A stretch of 64,000 nt of DNA from an uncultured Gammaproteobacteria bacterium. GTDB taxonomy: Bacteria > Pseudomonadota > Gammaproteobacteria > Pseudomonadales > Porticoccaceae. The notes beneath the pieces are model-generated. The model did no database searches. It had not been told where the DNA came from and saw only the letters and a list, made by a program, of their open reading frames with translations. The translations under genes were made by a program, and so were the position numbers. Location of the stretch: positions 1 through 64,000 of the forward strand of contig CAJXQR010000008.1 in the NCBI GenBank assembly GCA_913058345.1. Direction: 5' to 3'. This document shows, piece after piece, positions 19,753 to 31,161 of the stretch (the first letter of the stretch is position 1; each line of letters begins with the position of its first letter).

Positions 19753-21095
19753 AGTCTTATATCAACGAAGGCCTCGCTGCGAATTTCCTGCAGCCAGATG
19801 GGTAGTTCCTCCGCGTACTTGCGTTGGCCGAGCACATTGCGGGCCTGATTGATGATGAGTTGTTCACTAAAGTCCTCGCTGCGTCGTCCTGTAACTTGGA
19901 TTAAATGCCAGCCAAACTGACTAAAAACCGGCTCACTCATCTCATCGATGGACAAGTTAGCGGCAGTGCTTTCAAAGATAGGTACGAACTGCCCTGACGT
20001 TGACCAGCCGAGGTCGCCACCCTTAAGGGCGGTGCCGGGATCTTCAGAGAACTCTCGGGCTAGATCGGCAAAATCCTCACCGGCGACAATACGTTCTCGC
20101 AGTTCGCTAATTTTTTCGTAGGCAGCTTCTTTGCTGAGGATCTCGTTGGGCTTGACCAGTATGTGGCGGATTGCAGTTTGTTGTATCAAGCGTTTATCAC
20201 TGCCACCGCGTCGCTCGTAAAGCTTCAGAAGGTGAACACCGGCATCACTTTGCAGGGGGGGGCTGATTTCACCAGGTTCCAGGTTGGCGAGTGCCTGGCT
20301 GAATAGCGCAGGTAGTTGTATCGCTTTTCGCCAGCCTAAATCCCCTCCTTTCAAGGCATTGGGACCGCGAGAGTGAAGGATGGCGATATTGCGAAAATCA
20401 TTACTGTCGATAGCCTGTTGGCGGAGCTGGGCTGCTTGAGCAAGAGTCGCTTCCAGTTCTACAGGACTAGCTGAGGAGGCGACTGTTAGGAGTATATGTC
20501 CGACATTGAGGTCTGGCGAGGTCATCTGTTGCCCCTCTTCAGAATTAAGAAAGTTTTCGACCTCCTGCTCGTTAATCTGGATGCGTCGCTTCACTATGCC
20601 CTGCTGCACACGACCGATGAGCATATCCTGGCGAAATTGCTCGCGTAGCTGGGTGAGCGTCATGCCATCTTTATGGGCCATGGCAACAAACTGATCAAGA
20701 GTTAGATTTTGTTGTTCTGCAGTACGGGCCAGGGCCTGGTTGAGCTCTTTGTCGCCAATATTGATCCCCGCTCTTTCGGCCATAGCGAGCTGTATACGGT
20801 CGAGGATCAGTTTGTCGAGCACCTGGGAAACAAGGGCTTCCTTGGCCGGGATTTGTTGGCGTTGTTGCTGTTGAGCTGCTTGGCGCTGTATTTGTTGGTA
20901 GTACTGCTCGGTGTGAGTACGTAACTCACTTTGCATTACCACATCTTCATTAACAATAGCGGCAATGCCATCGAGGTGGACAAGTTCAGCCCAGCAGGTG
21001 GTTGCCCCGAGTAGCAAGCTTATACCTAGTATGCGTAAGCCGGCGCGTTGGGTTTTTTTGCCGGTTGTGCTGCAGTTCAACTTATCGTGGTTCAT
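19749..21095 (-). CDS. surA: Periplasmic chaperone and peptidyl-prolyl isomerase SurA
   Basis: 448 residues from ATG 21095; ATG or GTG codons up to 21113 are also open and would overlap lptD by up to 32 bases. A signal peptide ([15 protein letters not shown]) precedes the N-terminal chaperone helix domain ([20 protein letters not shown]). Two parvulin domains follow, each with a KGGDLGW motif. SurA escorts outer-membrane proteins, LptD among them, to the BAM complex. It directly follows lptD, as expected. An eight-C run (minus strand) encodes part of EISPPLQ. Confidence 0.95.
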   Translation of the reverse strand: MNHDKLNCSTTGKKTQRAGLRILGISLLLGATTCWAELVHLDGIAAIVNEDVVMQSELRTHTEQYYQQIQRQAAQQQQRQQIPAKEALVSQVLDKLILDRIQLAMAERAGINIGDKELNQALARTAEQQNLTLDQFVAMAHKDGMTLTQLREQFRQDMLIGRVQQGIVKRRIQINEQEVENFLNSEEGQQMTSPDLNVGHILLTVASSASPVELEATLAQAAQLRQQAIDSNDFRNIAILHSRGPNALKGGDLGWRKAIQLPALFSQALANLEPGEISPPLQSDAGVHLLKLYERRGGSDKRLIQQTAIRHILVKPNEILSKEAAYEKISELRERIVAGEDFADLAREFSEDPGTALKGGDLGWSTSGQFVPIFESTAANLSIDEMSEPVFSQFGWHLIQVTGRRSEDFSEQLIINQARNVLGQRKYAEELPIWLQEIRSEAFVDIRL

Positions 21096-23697
21096 AGCCA
21101 TAAATGCCATCACTCAGAATGCTATCAAGGGTCCCGCCGGTGCCGGCAAGGCCCTTTAATTGAATTTGGAAGAAAATACCGTCGTCGTATTCGAGCTCTT
21201 CTTCGGGAATTATCAGGTCATCATCTCGATCTAGCCAGTGACGAGCAATGATTGCAGCACGCCAACAGCAACTGTTGTATTCGATACCACCAAAAACTTC
21301 GAGTTCCCTGCTGTTAGTTAAATCCTGGTTCCAGCGGCCGATTAAACTCCAACGGCTACTGATCGGCAGGTAGGCCGATAAATCAGCTTGTTCGATATCG
21401 GCATCGAATTCCTGACTGCCAACAATGCGGGGGTCTTCTCGAGTGTAGCGATAGCTGGCATTAAACAGGGCTTTTTCCTCACCGTGATAACGTAAACTAA
21501 AGCTGCCCTTGTTGACGAGTTCGCTGTCATTGTTATAAAGAATATCGGATTGAAAACGCCAGTATTTGTTGAACTGTGCGCCAAGTTCAGCTGCGAGGTC
21601 AGAGTCATTACGGCGTAGCTCTTCATTAGCAGACCCGTAATCGAGGGCGACCTCTCTGTCATCCAGATAAAAAACTTGCCCAATACTGGCGTGGAAACGC
21701 TCTATGCCACTACTGTTGTCGATCATTCGAGTAGTCAGTGCAATAGTGACCTGTTCAGCATCACTTATACGGTCGCTGCCAGAAAAGCGCTCATCACGAA
21801 ACAACTGTTGGTAGCTAAAAGTGAGATCGTCGGTGTCAAAATCGGGGTTGTCACTCTGATCTTCAGTTTTGGCATTGAGGTAATAAATACGAGGTTCGAG
21901 GGTCTGGGTATGGTTGCCGAACAGGTTTGAGAAGCGCTCGAAGAAAAGACCCGTATCGATAATACCCACAGGTACTGTCGTTGAGGGGCCGTCATCACCG
22001 CCTGGTGTTAGCGGATCATCCAGGTCGTAGCTTAGATGCTTGAGCTTTAATGTTGGGCGAAAGTAGCCCCACATCCACTGTTTATCGAGAGTGACTGAAA
22101 AGTCAGAGCGCAGTCGGTCGCCAGTAACCCGAGTGTTGTCGTCGTGATCGAAGACGGTGAACTGGTTTTTCAGGTTGAATAGAAGATCCTGTCCGCCGGC
22201 GCTGATACGGTACTCGCCATTGGCGTGGACACGGGGCAATTGTTGGTACTGCTCGTCGGTGTTGTTGATCAGGGTTTGATATTCGGTGCCGCTGATACCA
22301 AAACGCCAGTGGGCGGTACTGTAGTCGAGACCGACAAACTGTTTTAAGTGGGTTTGGCTGCGGGCCTCAAGTGTAGCGTTGCCAATATCGCGGAAATAAT
22401 CTTCGTCACTGACTTTAGTGTAGTCGATTGAGCTGCCCCAGCGCTCACCAATGCCACCACGATGATTGACACTGGCCACCCAACGATCTTCTCCCTGCAA
22501 GGGTTTCTGTTGGGTGGAGGGGTCAACTTCAACATCGCCGCCGTCGTCATCACTGAGCCAGCCTCCACCGAGAGTAGTCTCAGCTGTATTGGAGAGGTGG
22601 CGTAGTTCCAGCTCCAGCATCTCGCCGCGCTCCTGTATATAGCGAGGAGTAAGGGTGGCGTCGTAGTTGGGTGCCAGGTTGAAATAAATAGGTTGGCCGT
22701 AATCGAGGCCATTTTCATCGCTAAAGCTGATTTCTGGAAATAATAGACCGCTGGCGCGACGATTGTCGACCGGATAGCGTATCCAGGGCAGGTAAATGAT
22801 AGGGACATCTTTGACTTTAATGCGCACATGCCTGGCGGTGGCGATACCTGTTTGCGGATCGATAGCAATGTTGCTGGAGGCCATCGTCCAAGTGTTATTG
22901 CCGGGTTCACAAGTGGTATAAGTGGCGTTATCGATATAAATTAACCCGTTTTTCTGGCGTGCAACGGTTCCCGCTGTGCCTCGTATGGCCGTTTCATGGA
23001 AAACCCAGGTGGCGTCATCAACCGCCAGTTCTCCGGAGTCGAGATTAAAATGAGCTTCCTTGCCAAGCATTAATAGACCTGGCTCGCGAAGCTGTACATT
23101 TCCCGCGAGGGTAGCAGTGCGCTCATTCTGGTTGAGAGTCGCTGTGTCACTGCGCACCTGGCGGTAACCCTGCGATATTTGCACATCGCCCTTCAGGGTG
23201 GCGACATTGTCTTGAGCTTCGGTGCTGGTTGAGCTGGCACGCAGAGGAGCGTCATCAGGGTTCAGCTCAGCATCAGGATAGTCTCGAGATGGTTCGACAT
23301 AGCGGCCGCAGCAGCCATCCGTCTGGTCTTGCTGTTGTGCTTCGCTCAGGGCTGATTCGTCAACCCAGTCGAGGTTGCGTGGTGTGCTAAGTAATAGCGG
23401 TTCTTTTTTTGTTGCCGCTTTTGCCAAGGCCGCACGGCGTTTTAGGTTTCTGTGGGGAGGCTTGGCATAGGCCGGGCCGGGTGCCGTGTATTCGGCGCAC
23501 GACCAGTCACCATCGGGGGTGGCGTCGCAGCGCCACTCTGTATGAGTATTGCTGGCAGCGGGCTCGTTCTCGCTTTCTGTAGCCCGCGCCGAGGTGGCGC
23601 CAAGTAACCCGCAGCAAAGGCCAAGTAAAGGCAGCGTGGTGATGCGAAAGGGTGAGGCATATCGATGGTAGAACCTGGCAAAAAAGGTCGATGGCAT
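21082..23697 (-). CDS. lptD: LPS-assembly protein LptD
   Basis: 871 residues. A signal peptide is followed by a Cys-containing N-terminal extension (WRCDATPDGDWSCAEY and DGCCGRYVEP), as in Pseudomonas-type LptD. An OstA/jellyroll domain at about 160-270 (ATLKGDVQISQGYRQV) then leads into the outer-membrane barrel. The TYTTCEPG cysteine and the paired CC at 810-811 correspond to positions forming inter-domain disulfides in E. coli. LptD with LptE (also in this window) inserts lipopolysaccharide into the outer leaflet. First gene of the operon, divergent from amgK. Confidence 0.95.
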   Translation of the reverse strand: MPSTFFARFYHRYASPFRITTLPLLGLCCGLLGATSARATESENEPAASNTHTEWRCDATPDGDWSCAEYTAPGPAYAKPPHRNLKRRAALAKAATKKEPLLLSTPRNLDWVDESALSEAQQQDQTDGCCGRYVEPSRDYPDAELNPDDAPLRASSTSTEAQDNVATLKGDVQISQGYRQVRSDTATLNQNERTATLAGNVQLREPGLLMLGKEAHFNLDSGELAVDDATWVFHETAIRGTAGTVARQKNGLIYIDNATYTTCEPGNNTWTMASSNIAIDPQTGIATARHVRIKVKDVPIIYLPWIRYPVDNRRASGLLFPEISFSDENGLDYGQPIYFNLAPNYDATLTPRYIQERGEMLELELRHLSNTAETTLGGGWLSDDDGGDVEVDPSTQQKPLQGEDRWVASVNHRGGIGERWGSSIDYTKVSDEDYFRDIGNATLEARSQTHLKQFVGLDYSTAHWRFGISGTEYQTLINNTDEQYQQLPRVHANGEYRISAGGQDLLFNLKNQFTVFDHDDNTRVTGDRLRSDFSVTLDKQWMWGYFRPTLKLKHLSYDLDDPLTPGGDDGPSTTVPVGIIDTGLFFERFSNLFGNHTQTLEPRIYYLNAKTEDQSDNPDFDTDDLTFSYQQLFRDERFSGSDRISDAEQVTIALTTRMIDNSSGIERFHASIGQVFYLDDREVALDYGSANEELRRNDSDLAAELGAQFNKYWRFQSDILYNNDSELVNKGSFSLRYHGEEKALFNASYRYTREDPRIVGSQEFDADIEQADLSAYLPISSRWSLIGRWNQDLTNSRELEVFGGIEYNSCCWRAAIIARHWLDRDDDLIIPEEELEYDDGIFFQIQLKGLAGTGGTLDSILSDGIYGYEPR

Positions 23698-23840
23698 TCT
23701 TGTTATCCGGTTGCAGCCTCGAGGGGCGTCAGTACGTAAAACTGTAATCCGGCATTTTACCTAAAGTAAGCGAGGGTGCGAGTACCACAAGGGGCTTTAG
23801 GCTAAAATAAGTGTTTTCTAGTCCTTTGTTCTGGGTTTCT

Positions 23841-25609
<1,769 letters not shown>

Positions 25610-25741
25610 TTTGGACGTTGACTTTATAGGGTTTGCAGTAAGTAAAACCTTCTCAGCCAATACCCTTTATAGCTACAATGTGAAAATTCGGCTCAGCGCT
25701 TGCTGGCCCTCGTTTTTTAATGGATATTTCCTGAGGTCGCT

Positions 25742-26938
25742 ATGTTCTCATCGCTCAATGCTCTTGCCCCCGATCCTATTCTTGGTTTGATTGCTCTGGC
25801 AAATAAAGATCTTAATGCCAATAAAATCGACCTTGGTGTTGGCGTTTATAAAAATGAGTCGGGCGCTACACCGATTATGACGGCTGTTAAAACAGCAGAG
25901 CATAATTGTGCTGAAAAAGAACTGACGAAAGCCTATATCGGTCCCGCTGGCCCAGTGGCATTTAATAGCGGTATCCGTGAGCTTATTTTTGGTGCACAAC
26001 ACTCGGCACTACAGGCCGAACGCGTGCGTACCGTGCTCACGCCTGGTGGATGTGGTGCTTTGCGAGTGGGCGCGGAGTTCCTCAAGCGTTGTTCTGAAAA
26101 TGCGACAGTGTGGGTCAGTGACCCAACGTGGGCAAATCACCTGCCTTTGTTGAGCAATGCCGGTTTGCAACTCGCTGAATACCCCTACTATGAGGCCGGT
26201 AGAGCAGGTGTTAAATTCGATGAAATGATGTCTGCTCTACACAATGTGGGTCGCGGTGATATCGTTTTATTACACGGCTGCTGTCATAACCCCTGCGGTG
26301 CAGATCTTAGTGAAGAACAGTGGCGAGAGTTAACAGCACTGGCCGCTAAGAATGGATTTCTCCCTTTTATTGATTTGGCTTATCAGGGCTTTGGCCGTGG
26401 ACTTGACGAGGATGCCTACGGTATTCGCTACATGGCAGAACACTTGCCAGAACTACTGGTAGCCAGCTCCTGTTCAAAAAATTTCGGCCTCTATCGTGAG
26501 CGCGTTGGCAGCCTGTCGGTGTTGGGTGACAATCCCGTTCAGTCCGATGCAGCGCTGACCCACGTCAATAATGTGGTGCGCGGTAATTACTCTATGCCAC
26601 CCTCTCACGGTGGCGCCATTGTTGGTGAGATTTTGGCTGACTCCGCACTGCGCCAGCAATGGCAAAGGGAGTTGACCGACATGCGCGATCGCATCAATCA
26701 ATTGCGCGTATTGTTAGTTGATAAGCTCGCTGCCCAGAATGTTGATAGAGATTTCTCCTTTATCGCCCAGCAACATGGGATGTTCTCCTTTCTTGGCCTC
26801 AGTGTTGCCCAGGTTGATCAACTACGAGAGCAGTTCAGTATTTATATGGTTGGTTCGAGCCGTATCAATATTGCGGGCATTAACCAGGCGAATATTGATT
26901 ATTTGGCGCTGTCTATTGCAGCAGTGCTGGCAAGTTAG
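25742..26938 (+). CDS. Aromatic/aspartate aminotransferase (class I, PLP-dependent)
   Basis: 398 residues close to the AspC/TyrB family. It begins MFSSLNALAPDPILGLIALA, with the NPCGADL loop and the SSCSKNFGLYRERVG motif, whose Lys246 should bind pyridoxal phosphate. It ends SSRINIAGINQANIDYL with the substrate-carboxylate Arg. These enzymes transfer amino groups between 2-oxoglutarate and aspartate, tyrosine or phenylalanine. I cannot tell which substrate it prefers. GAGG precedes the ATG. A terminator follows downstream. Confidence 0.88.
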   Translation: MFSSLNALAPDPILGLIALANKDLNANKIDLGVGVYKNESGATPIMTAVKTAEHNCAEKELTKAYIGPAGPVAFNSGIRELIFGAQHSALQAERVRTVLTPGGCGALRVGAEFLKRCSENATVWVSDPTWANHLPLLSNAGLQLAEYPYYEAGRAGVKFDEMMSALHNVGRGDIVLLHGCCHNPCGADLSEEQWRELTALAAKNGFLPFIDLAYQGFGRGLDEDAYGIRYMAEHLPELLVASSCSKNFGLYRERVGSLSVLGDNPVQSDAALTHVNNVVRGNYSMPPSHGGAIVGEILADSALRQQWQRELTDMRDRINQLRVLLVDKLAAQNVDRDFSFIAQQHGMFSFLGLSVAQVDQLREQFSIYMVGSSRINIAGINQANIDYLALSIAAVLAS

Positions 26939-27112
26939 AGCTGTCTTCTATCACTGTTAAACTTGCGATAAGCACTCTTCGGCCTGGCGCGTTTTTGCTG
27001 GTGTAGCCTCCCGCTTTTTAATCCCTTTCTGTCAGTGGGCTAGGAGGCCTAGACTAAACGCCGACGGTGTTATCAAATGGTTAAGCCAGCGGTCGATTGA
27101 AACAATTGACCT

Positions 27113-27150
27113 GCTATAAAAAAACCCGCAAATGCGGGTTTTTTTATAGC
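27113..27150. terminator. Bidirectional terminator between aminotransferase and acyl-CoA ligase
   Basis: The sequence GCTATAAAAAAACCCGC, the loop AAAT and the complementary arm GCGGGTTTTTTTATAGC form a nearly perfect stem, with A- and T-runs placed to act on both strands. It lies about 20 bases past the ligase stop. Confidence 0.8.
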
Positions 27151-27172
27151 GGGTCTGTTTGATACGAGGGAT

Positions 27173-28711
27173 CTACTTTTCGGCGACGGTAATACCACCA
27201 AACATTTTTCGCAGTTCGGTTTTGAGAATTTTACCCGCACCCGACTTTGGTAGTTCCTCAATAAAGTGAGCGGTTTTTGGTACTTTAAAGCGGGCGAGTC
27301 GTTCGTTACAGAAGGTGATGAGTTCATCTTCTGTCATGCTTGCACCTTTTTTCAAAACAATACAGGCGGCGGGGACTTCTTGCCATTTCTCGTGGGGGAT
27401 GCCAATAACGGCAACTTCTGCGACCGCTTCATGGAGGTAAATTGCCTGCTCTAGCTCGGCTGGGTAGACGTTTTCGCCGCCGCTGATAATCATGTCTTTC
27501 TTACGATCGACAACGTAGAGATAACCTTCTTCGTCGAGATACCCCAGGTCGCCACTGTGATACCAGCCTCCTTTTAGAGCTTCTGACGTTGCTTCGGGTT
27601 TATTCCAGTAACCTTTTAGCATATTGGGGCCGCGGCAGACAATTTCGCCGACATGAGTTTGGGGTAAGGTCTGTCCGTTATCGTCGATAATGCGGATGTC
27701 GACGTGAAAGGCGGGGTAGCCAACGGAGCCATTCTTACGCTCGCAATCCCATTTATCGAGAATAGCTACCAGAGGTGCCATTTCGGTCATGCCGAAACCT
27801 TCATAAATTGGCAGATCACGATCCTGGAAGAATTTAAGAATATTTAAAGGCGTTGGGGCGGCCCCGGTCATCAAGAATTCGACCGAACTTAAATCGTACG
27901 GTTTTCTCTCTAGCTCCTCGACAATCATCTGCCACATAGAAGGTACGCAGAAGAGGCTGGTTAACTTTTCTTTTTCAGTTAATTCAAGAACTTGAACGGC
28001 GTCGAAGGCGGGCAGTGTGACTACGCAGCCTCCTTGATAAAGCGTGGGTAATACGGTTACGCTGGTGCCGCCGATGTGGAACATGGGTGATACACCAAGG
28101 GCAATCGTGTCGGCGTGAATCGGTAGTCGTTGGGTGGTGTGGTGAACATTGGCTGCGTGGTTGGCGTGGGTTAGCATCGCCCCTTTGGGTCGCCCGGTAG
28201 TGCCGGAGGTGTACATCAGCAGAGCGACATCGTCGGCATCGACGCTGGCGTTGATTTCCTCGTCCGAAGCGGCATCGAGAAAGGCTTCGTACTCGGCTTC
28301 ATCATCACAGCTGTTGCTGCGGCCACAGTAGACAGTTTTGTTGAAGCGAACAACTTTTTCAAGACCCTCAGCCAAATGGGCAAATTCGTCATGATAGAAA
28401 AAAGTGCTCGAACCCGAGTCTTGGACAATGTATTCAATTTCAGGCACGGTGAGGCGGAAGTTGATGGGTAGATAGATGGCGCCGAGTTTGGCAACGGCAA
28501 AAATCAGTTCCAGTTGCTCGTGGCCGTTTTGCAGTAGCGAACAAACGCGGTCACCGGGGCGTACACCGCTGTCACGTAGTGCATTGGCTAGTCGGTTGCA
28601 GCGGCGGTTGAGTTCTTTATAGGTAAAACGCTTATGGCGATCGACGACAGCCAGGCGTTGACCCGAAATCATTTCACGCTTGGTGAGCCAATATCCCAAA
28701 CCTTGATCCAT
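27173..28711 (-). CDS. Acyl-CoA synthetase (AMP-forming), long-chain type
   Basis: 512 residues of the ANL (AMP-binding) superfamily. The phosphate loop is LLMYTSGTTGRPKGAML, the hinge motif is YHSGDLGYLDEEGYLYVVDR with DMIISGGENVYPAELE, and the catalytic lysine lies in the C-terminal KSGAGKILKTELR. Such enzymes activate carboxylic acids, mostly fatty acids, to acyl-CoA through an acyl-adenylate. The chain length is not readable. GAGAGG precedes the ATG. A 28-base palindrome 62 bases upstream of the ATG probably controls it. Confidence 0.88.
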   Translation of the reverse strand: MDQGLGYWLTKREMISGQRLAVVDRHKRFTYKELNRRCNRLANALRDSGVRPGDRVCSLLQNGHEQLELIFAVAKLGAIYLPINFRLTVPEIEYIVQDSGSSTFFYHDEFAHLAEGLEKVVRFNKTVYCGRSNSCDDEAEYEAFLDAASDEEINASVDADDVALLMYTSGTTGRPKGAMLTHANHAANVHHTTQRLPIHADTIALGVSPMFHIGGTSVTVLPTLYQGGCVVTLPAFDAVQVLELTEKEKLTSLFCVPSMWQMIVEELERKPYDLSSVEFLMTGAAPTPLNILKFFQDRDLPIYEGFGMTEMAPLVAILDKWDCERKNGSVGYPAFHVDIRIIDDNGQTLPQTHVGEIVCRGPNMLKGYWNKPEATSEALKGGWYHSGDLGYLDEEGYLYVVDRKKDMIISGGENVYPAELEQAIYLHEAVAEVAVIGIPHEKWQEVPAACIVLKKGASMTEDELITFCNERLARFKVPKTAHFIEELPKSGAGKILKTELRKMFGGITVAEK

Positions 28712-28772
28712 AACAACCTCTCTATTTTTTAGTTTTTAATGCAATGATTTAAAAAAATTGTGGGTGTATTGT

Positions 28773-28800
28773 GTTTAAATGACTGATCGGTCATCTAAAC
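28773..28800. promoter_or_regulatory. Large palindrome, probable operator (TetR-type) before the acyl-CoA ligase
   Basis: A 28-base inverted repeat with 24 of 28 positions self-complementary. The core ATGACTGATCGGTCAT is at 28779-28794, flanked by GTTTA and TAAAC arms. Size and symmetry fit binding of a dimeric TetR- or PsrA-like regulator, a common control of fatty-acid genes. No regulator gene lies next to it, so the assignment is inference. Confidence 0.55.
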
Positions 28801-28958
28801 GGTGGCCAAGGCTAACAAGAGTCAATCTTTTTGGCAAGTATGACAAGGTATTGACAGTTATCGGCAGGCAGTCTGACTTCATCTATTGGTCATGTCCTAT
28901 CCTATAGAAAGTCGTTGTATACTTGCCTGTACACCCTCCTTGAGATAGAGAATAGCAA

Positions 28959-29369
28959 GTGGAACACCTACTTGAAAAGCCGCTTTATAAAATAGCGCGT
29001 ACCGGGCTGGCATTGTTATTGGTGGCGGTGGTTTGGGGGTGCTTGCAGGCACCTGGCCCCGATGATACGCCGTGGTTTTGGGGGGCCGATAAAATCATTC
29101 ATCTCAGCACTTATACCTTGCTTTATATCTGTGCCTGGCTGGCTTTTCCTGGTGCCTTGTTGAGCTGGGTGATACACGGCAGCTTGCTGGCTTTCGGTTT
29201 ATTGATTGAAGGTTTGCAGTCTCTCACCAGTTATCGCTCTGCGGAGCTGGGTGACATACTGGCTAATGCCACAGGCTTGGGCCTGGGTTGTTTATTGCTT
29301 TCCCTTTTGGCAGATCGTCTGGTTTTTATTCAGCGATACCGAACAGCCTACGGTAGGCAGACGCTGTGA
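28959..29369 (+). CDS. VanZ-like membrane protein
   Basis: 136 residues starting with GTG 28959. About four hydrophobic segments (TGLALLLVAVVWGCL, LLYICAWLAFPGA, LLAFGLLIEGLQSL, LGLGCLLLSLLAD) are interrupted by the HLSTYTLLY and EGLQSLTSYRSAELGDILAN motifs of the VanZ family. The name comes from a teicoplanin-resistance gene, but most members have no known function. Its stop overlaps the start of the next gene by four bases, so the two are probably translated together. Confidence 0.75.
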   Translation: MEHLLEKPLYKIARTGLALLLVAVVWGCLQAPGPDDTPWFWGADKIIHLSTYTLLYICAWLAFPGALLSWVIHGSLLAFGLLIEGLQSLTSYRSAELGDILANATGLGLGCLLLSLLADRLVFIQRYRTAYGRQTL

Positions 29370-30124
29370 GTATCGACTGGTGCTTAACTCGGGCGGCTAT
29401 CTGGCGCCCTGCTAGCGGGCAGTTGCGAGCGGTAAAGAGGCTCGATGGCGTGAACTTTGAGGATCTGCTCGGTATTGAGCGCCAATGTGCCATTTTTAAG
29501 GACAATATTGAAGGTTTTTTGCGCGGCGAGTCAGCTAATAATATGCTGCTATGGGGTAGCCGCGGCACCGGTAAATCCTCTTTGATTAAAGCAGCCCTCA
29601 ATGATTACGGTGATCAGGGCTTGCGGGTGATTGAGATTGATAAAGATGACCTGGCTAATCTCTGTGAGGTCGTGGATGAACTCCACGGCCTGCCCCAGCG
29701 CTTCATTATTTTTTGTGACGACCTGTCGTTTGATGAAGGCGAAACGACTTATAAACACCTGAAAAGTGTGCTGGAGGGTTCGATTGAGCTGCCGCCTGAA
29801 AATGTCTTGGTCTGTGCCACTTCCAATCGTCGACATATTGTTACCGAGCACAAGAGCGATAATAATTCGGTCGATGTGATCAATGGCGAGCTGCATTACG
29901 GTGATACCGTGGAAGAAAAATTATCACTTGCCGATCGCTTTGGGCTATGGCTTTCCTTTTACCCTAACAACACAGCGCAATATCTCGCCATTGTCGATCG
30001 TTTGTTTGCGGAGTTTGATGGTGACAGAGAAGCGCTACACCTTGCCGCGAAACAGTTTGCCATGACCCGCGCCTCAAAAAGCGGCCGCACCGCCCGGCAG
30101 TTTTACCTGCAATGGCGGCAGTAG
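29366..30124 (+). CDS. AAA-type ATPase of the DUF815 family
   Basis: 252 residues, GTG start at 29366 overlapping the upstream VanZ-like gene. It has a Walker A GSRGTGKS at 64-71, a Walker B-like FIIFCDDLSFD and the sensor-like VLVCATSNRRHIV, followed by DRFGLWLSFYPNN, all typical of DUF815. The family is widespread but its client is unknown. It is soluble, with no signal or membrane segment seen. Confidence 0.82.
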   Translation: MSIDWCLTRAAIWRPASGQLRAVKRLDGVNFEDLLGIERQCAIFKDNIEGFLRGESANNMLLWGSRGTGKSSLIKAALNDYGDQGLRVIEIDKDDLANLCEVVDELHGLPQRFIIFCDDLSFDEGETTYKHLKSVLEGSIELPPENVLVCATSNRRHIVTEHKSDNNSVDVINGELHYGDTVEEKLSLADRFGLWLSFYPNNTAQYLAIVDRLFAEFDGDREALHLAAKQFAMTRASKSGRTARQFYLQWRQ

Positions 30125-30179
30125 ATAGATTAGCGGCTGGTCTTTTGAAAGTAGTCTAATAAATTAAAAATAAATGAAT

Positions 30180-31106
30180 TTAATAAATTTTTTTTTCGCC
30201 CTCAGGTCGTGTCTTGAAGCGCTTGTGTAACCAAAAATAATCCTCCGGTTGTCGTCGAATGCTCTGTTCTAGCCAGTCACTCCAGCGCTGAGTATCGGCC
30301 ACATCATCACCCGAGGGATAGTTCTCTAATACAGGGTCGATTTCAACACGGTAGCGCCCCCCCTCTTCACGGTAAGTGTTCATGGTGAGGACGTTGGCAT
30401 CGACGCTTTTGGCGTATTGGGGGATTGCTGTAATTGTCGCCGTTTGAATGCCAAAGAAAGGGATAAAAATACTGCGTTTTTTACCGAAATCCTGGTCCGG
30501 AACAATTACCATGACGCCGTTATTTTCCAACTGACGTAGCATATGGCTGATTTCTTTACGGTGAATCGTGGTAATGGGGTGTTTGCGTGTTGCTCGCTGG
30601 TATAGTTGGGCTTCAAGCACAGGATTATCCATGCGTCGATAAATCACGTCGTAGGGAAGTAACTGAGCCAGTCGGGCAAAACCTAAAAGGAAGCCATTGA
30701 AATGCCCAGTGAGAATAATTAAAGGCTTACCGCTGTCGATGGCTGTTTTTAAGTGCTCTTCTCCGCGCAGCTCGCCGCGCTGTTTAATCTTCTCCGGTGA
30801 ACCCCAAATCAACGCCAGTAGATCAAACAGCAATAAAATAGTAGAGGCGAGGTTTTTTTCAACCAATTCAAGTTGTTGTTGTGCAGATAAATCGGGAAAG
30901 CACAGTTCAATATTGCGTCGAATAGTCTTGGTGCGAGAGGAGCGTATCTTGATAAGCAGGCGTGCCAGCCCCCTCGATAAACTACGCTGTAAGGTGCCCG
31001 GTATCTTTGACAAAACCCAGGATAGCCCGACAACAAGCCACGACAGCCAGTAGCGCGGGGCGTAATGAGAGTCATTGACTCGACTGCTGAGATTGCGCTT
31101 ACCCAT
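30180..31106 (-). CDS. LpxL/HtrB-like lipid A acyltransferase homologue with altered active site
   Basis: 308 residues with one N-terminal hydrophobic segment (YWLSWLVVGLSWVLSKI). It has the family blocks YRRMDNPVLE, VPDQDFGKKRSIFIPFFG and WLHKRFKTRPEG. Known enzymes add laurate or myristate to Kdo2-lipid A using an H-X4-D/E dyad. Here the region reads GHFNGFLLG: His135 is kept but position 140 is Leu where E. coli LpxL has Glu. The product may be inactive or act on another substrate. It converges on the DUF815 gene. Confidence 0.8.
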   Translation of the reverse strand: MGKRNLSSRVNDSHYAPRYWLSWLVVGLSWVLSKIPGTLQRSLSRGLARLLIKIRSSRTKTIRRNIELCFPDLSAQQQLELVEKNLASTILLLFDLLALIWGSPEKIKQRGELRGEEHLKTAIDSGKPLIILTGHFNGFLLGFARLAQLLPYDVIYRRMDNPVLEAQLYQRATRKHPITTIHRKEISHMLRQLENNGVMVIVPDQDFGKKRSIFIPFFGIQTATITAIPQYAKSVDANVLTMNTYREEGGRYRVEIDPVLENYPSGDDVADTQRWSDWLEQSIRRQPEDYFWLHKRFKTRPEGEKKIY

Positions 31107-31161
31107 AAAACTCAGTTCCTGTACTTTGTGTTTCCATCAATTGGTCGAAGGCTGTGGCGTT

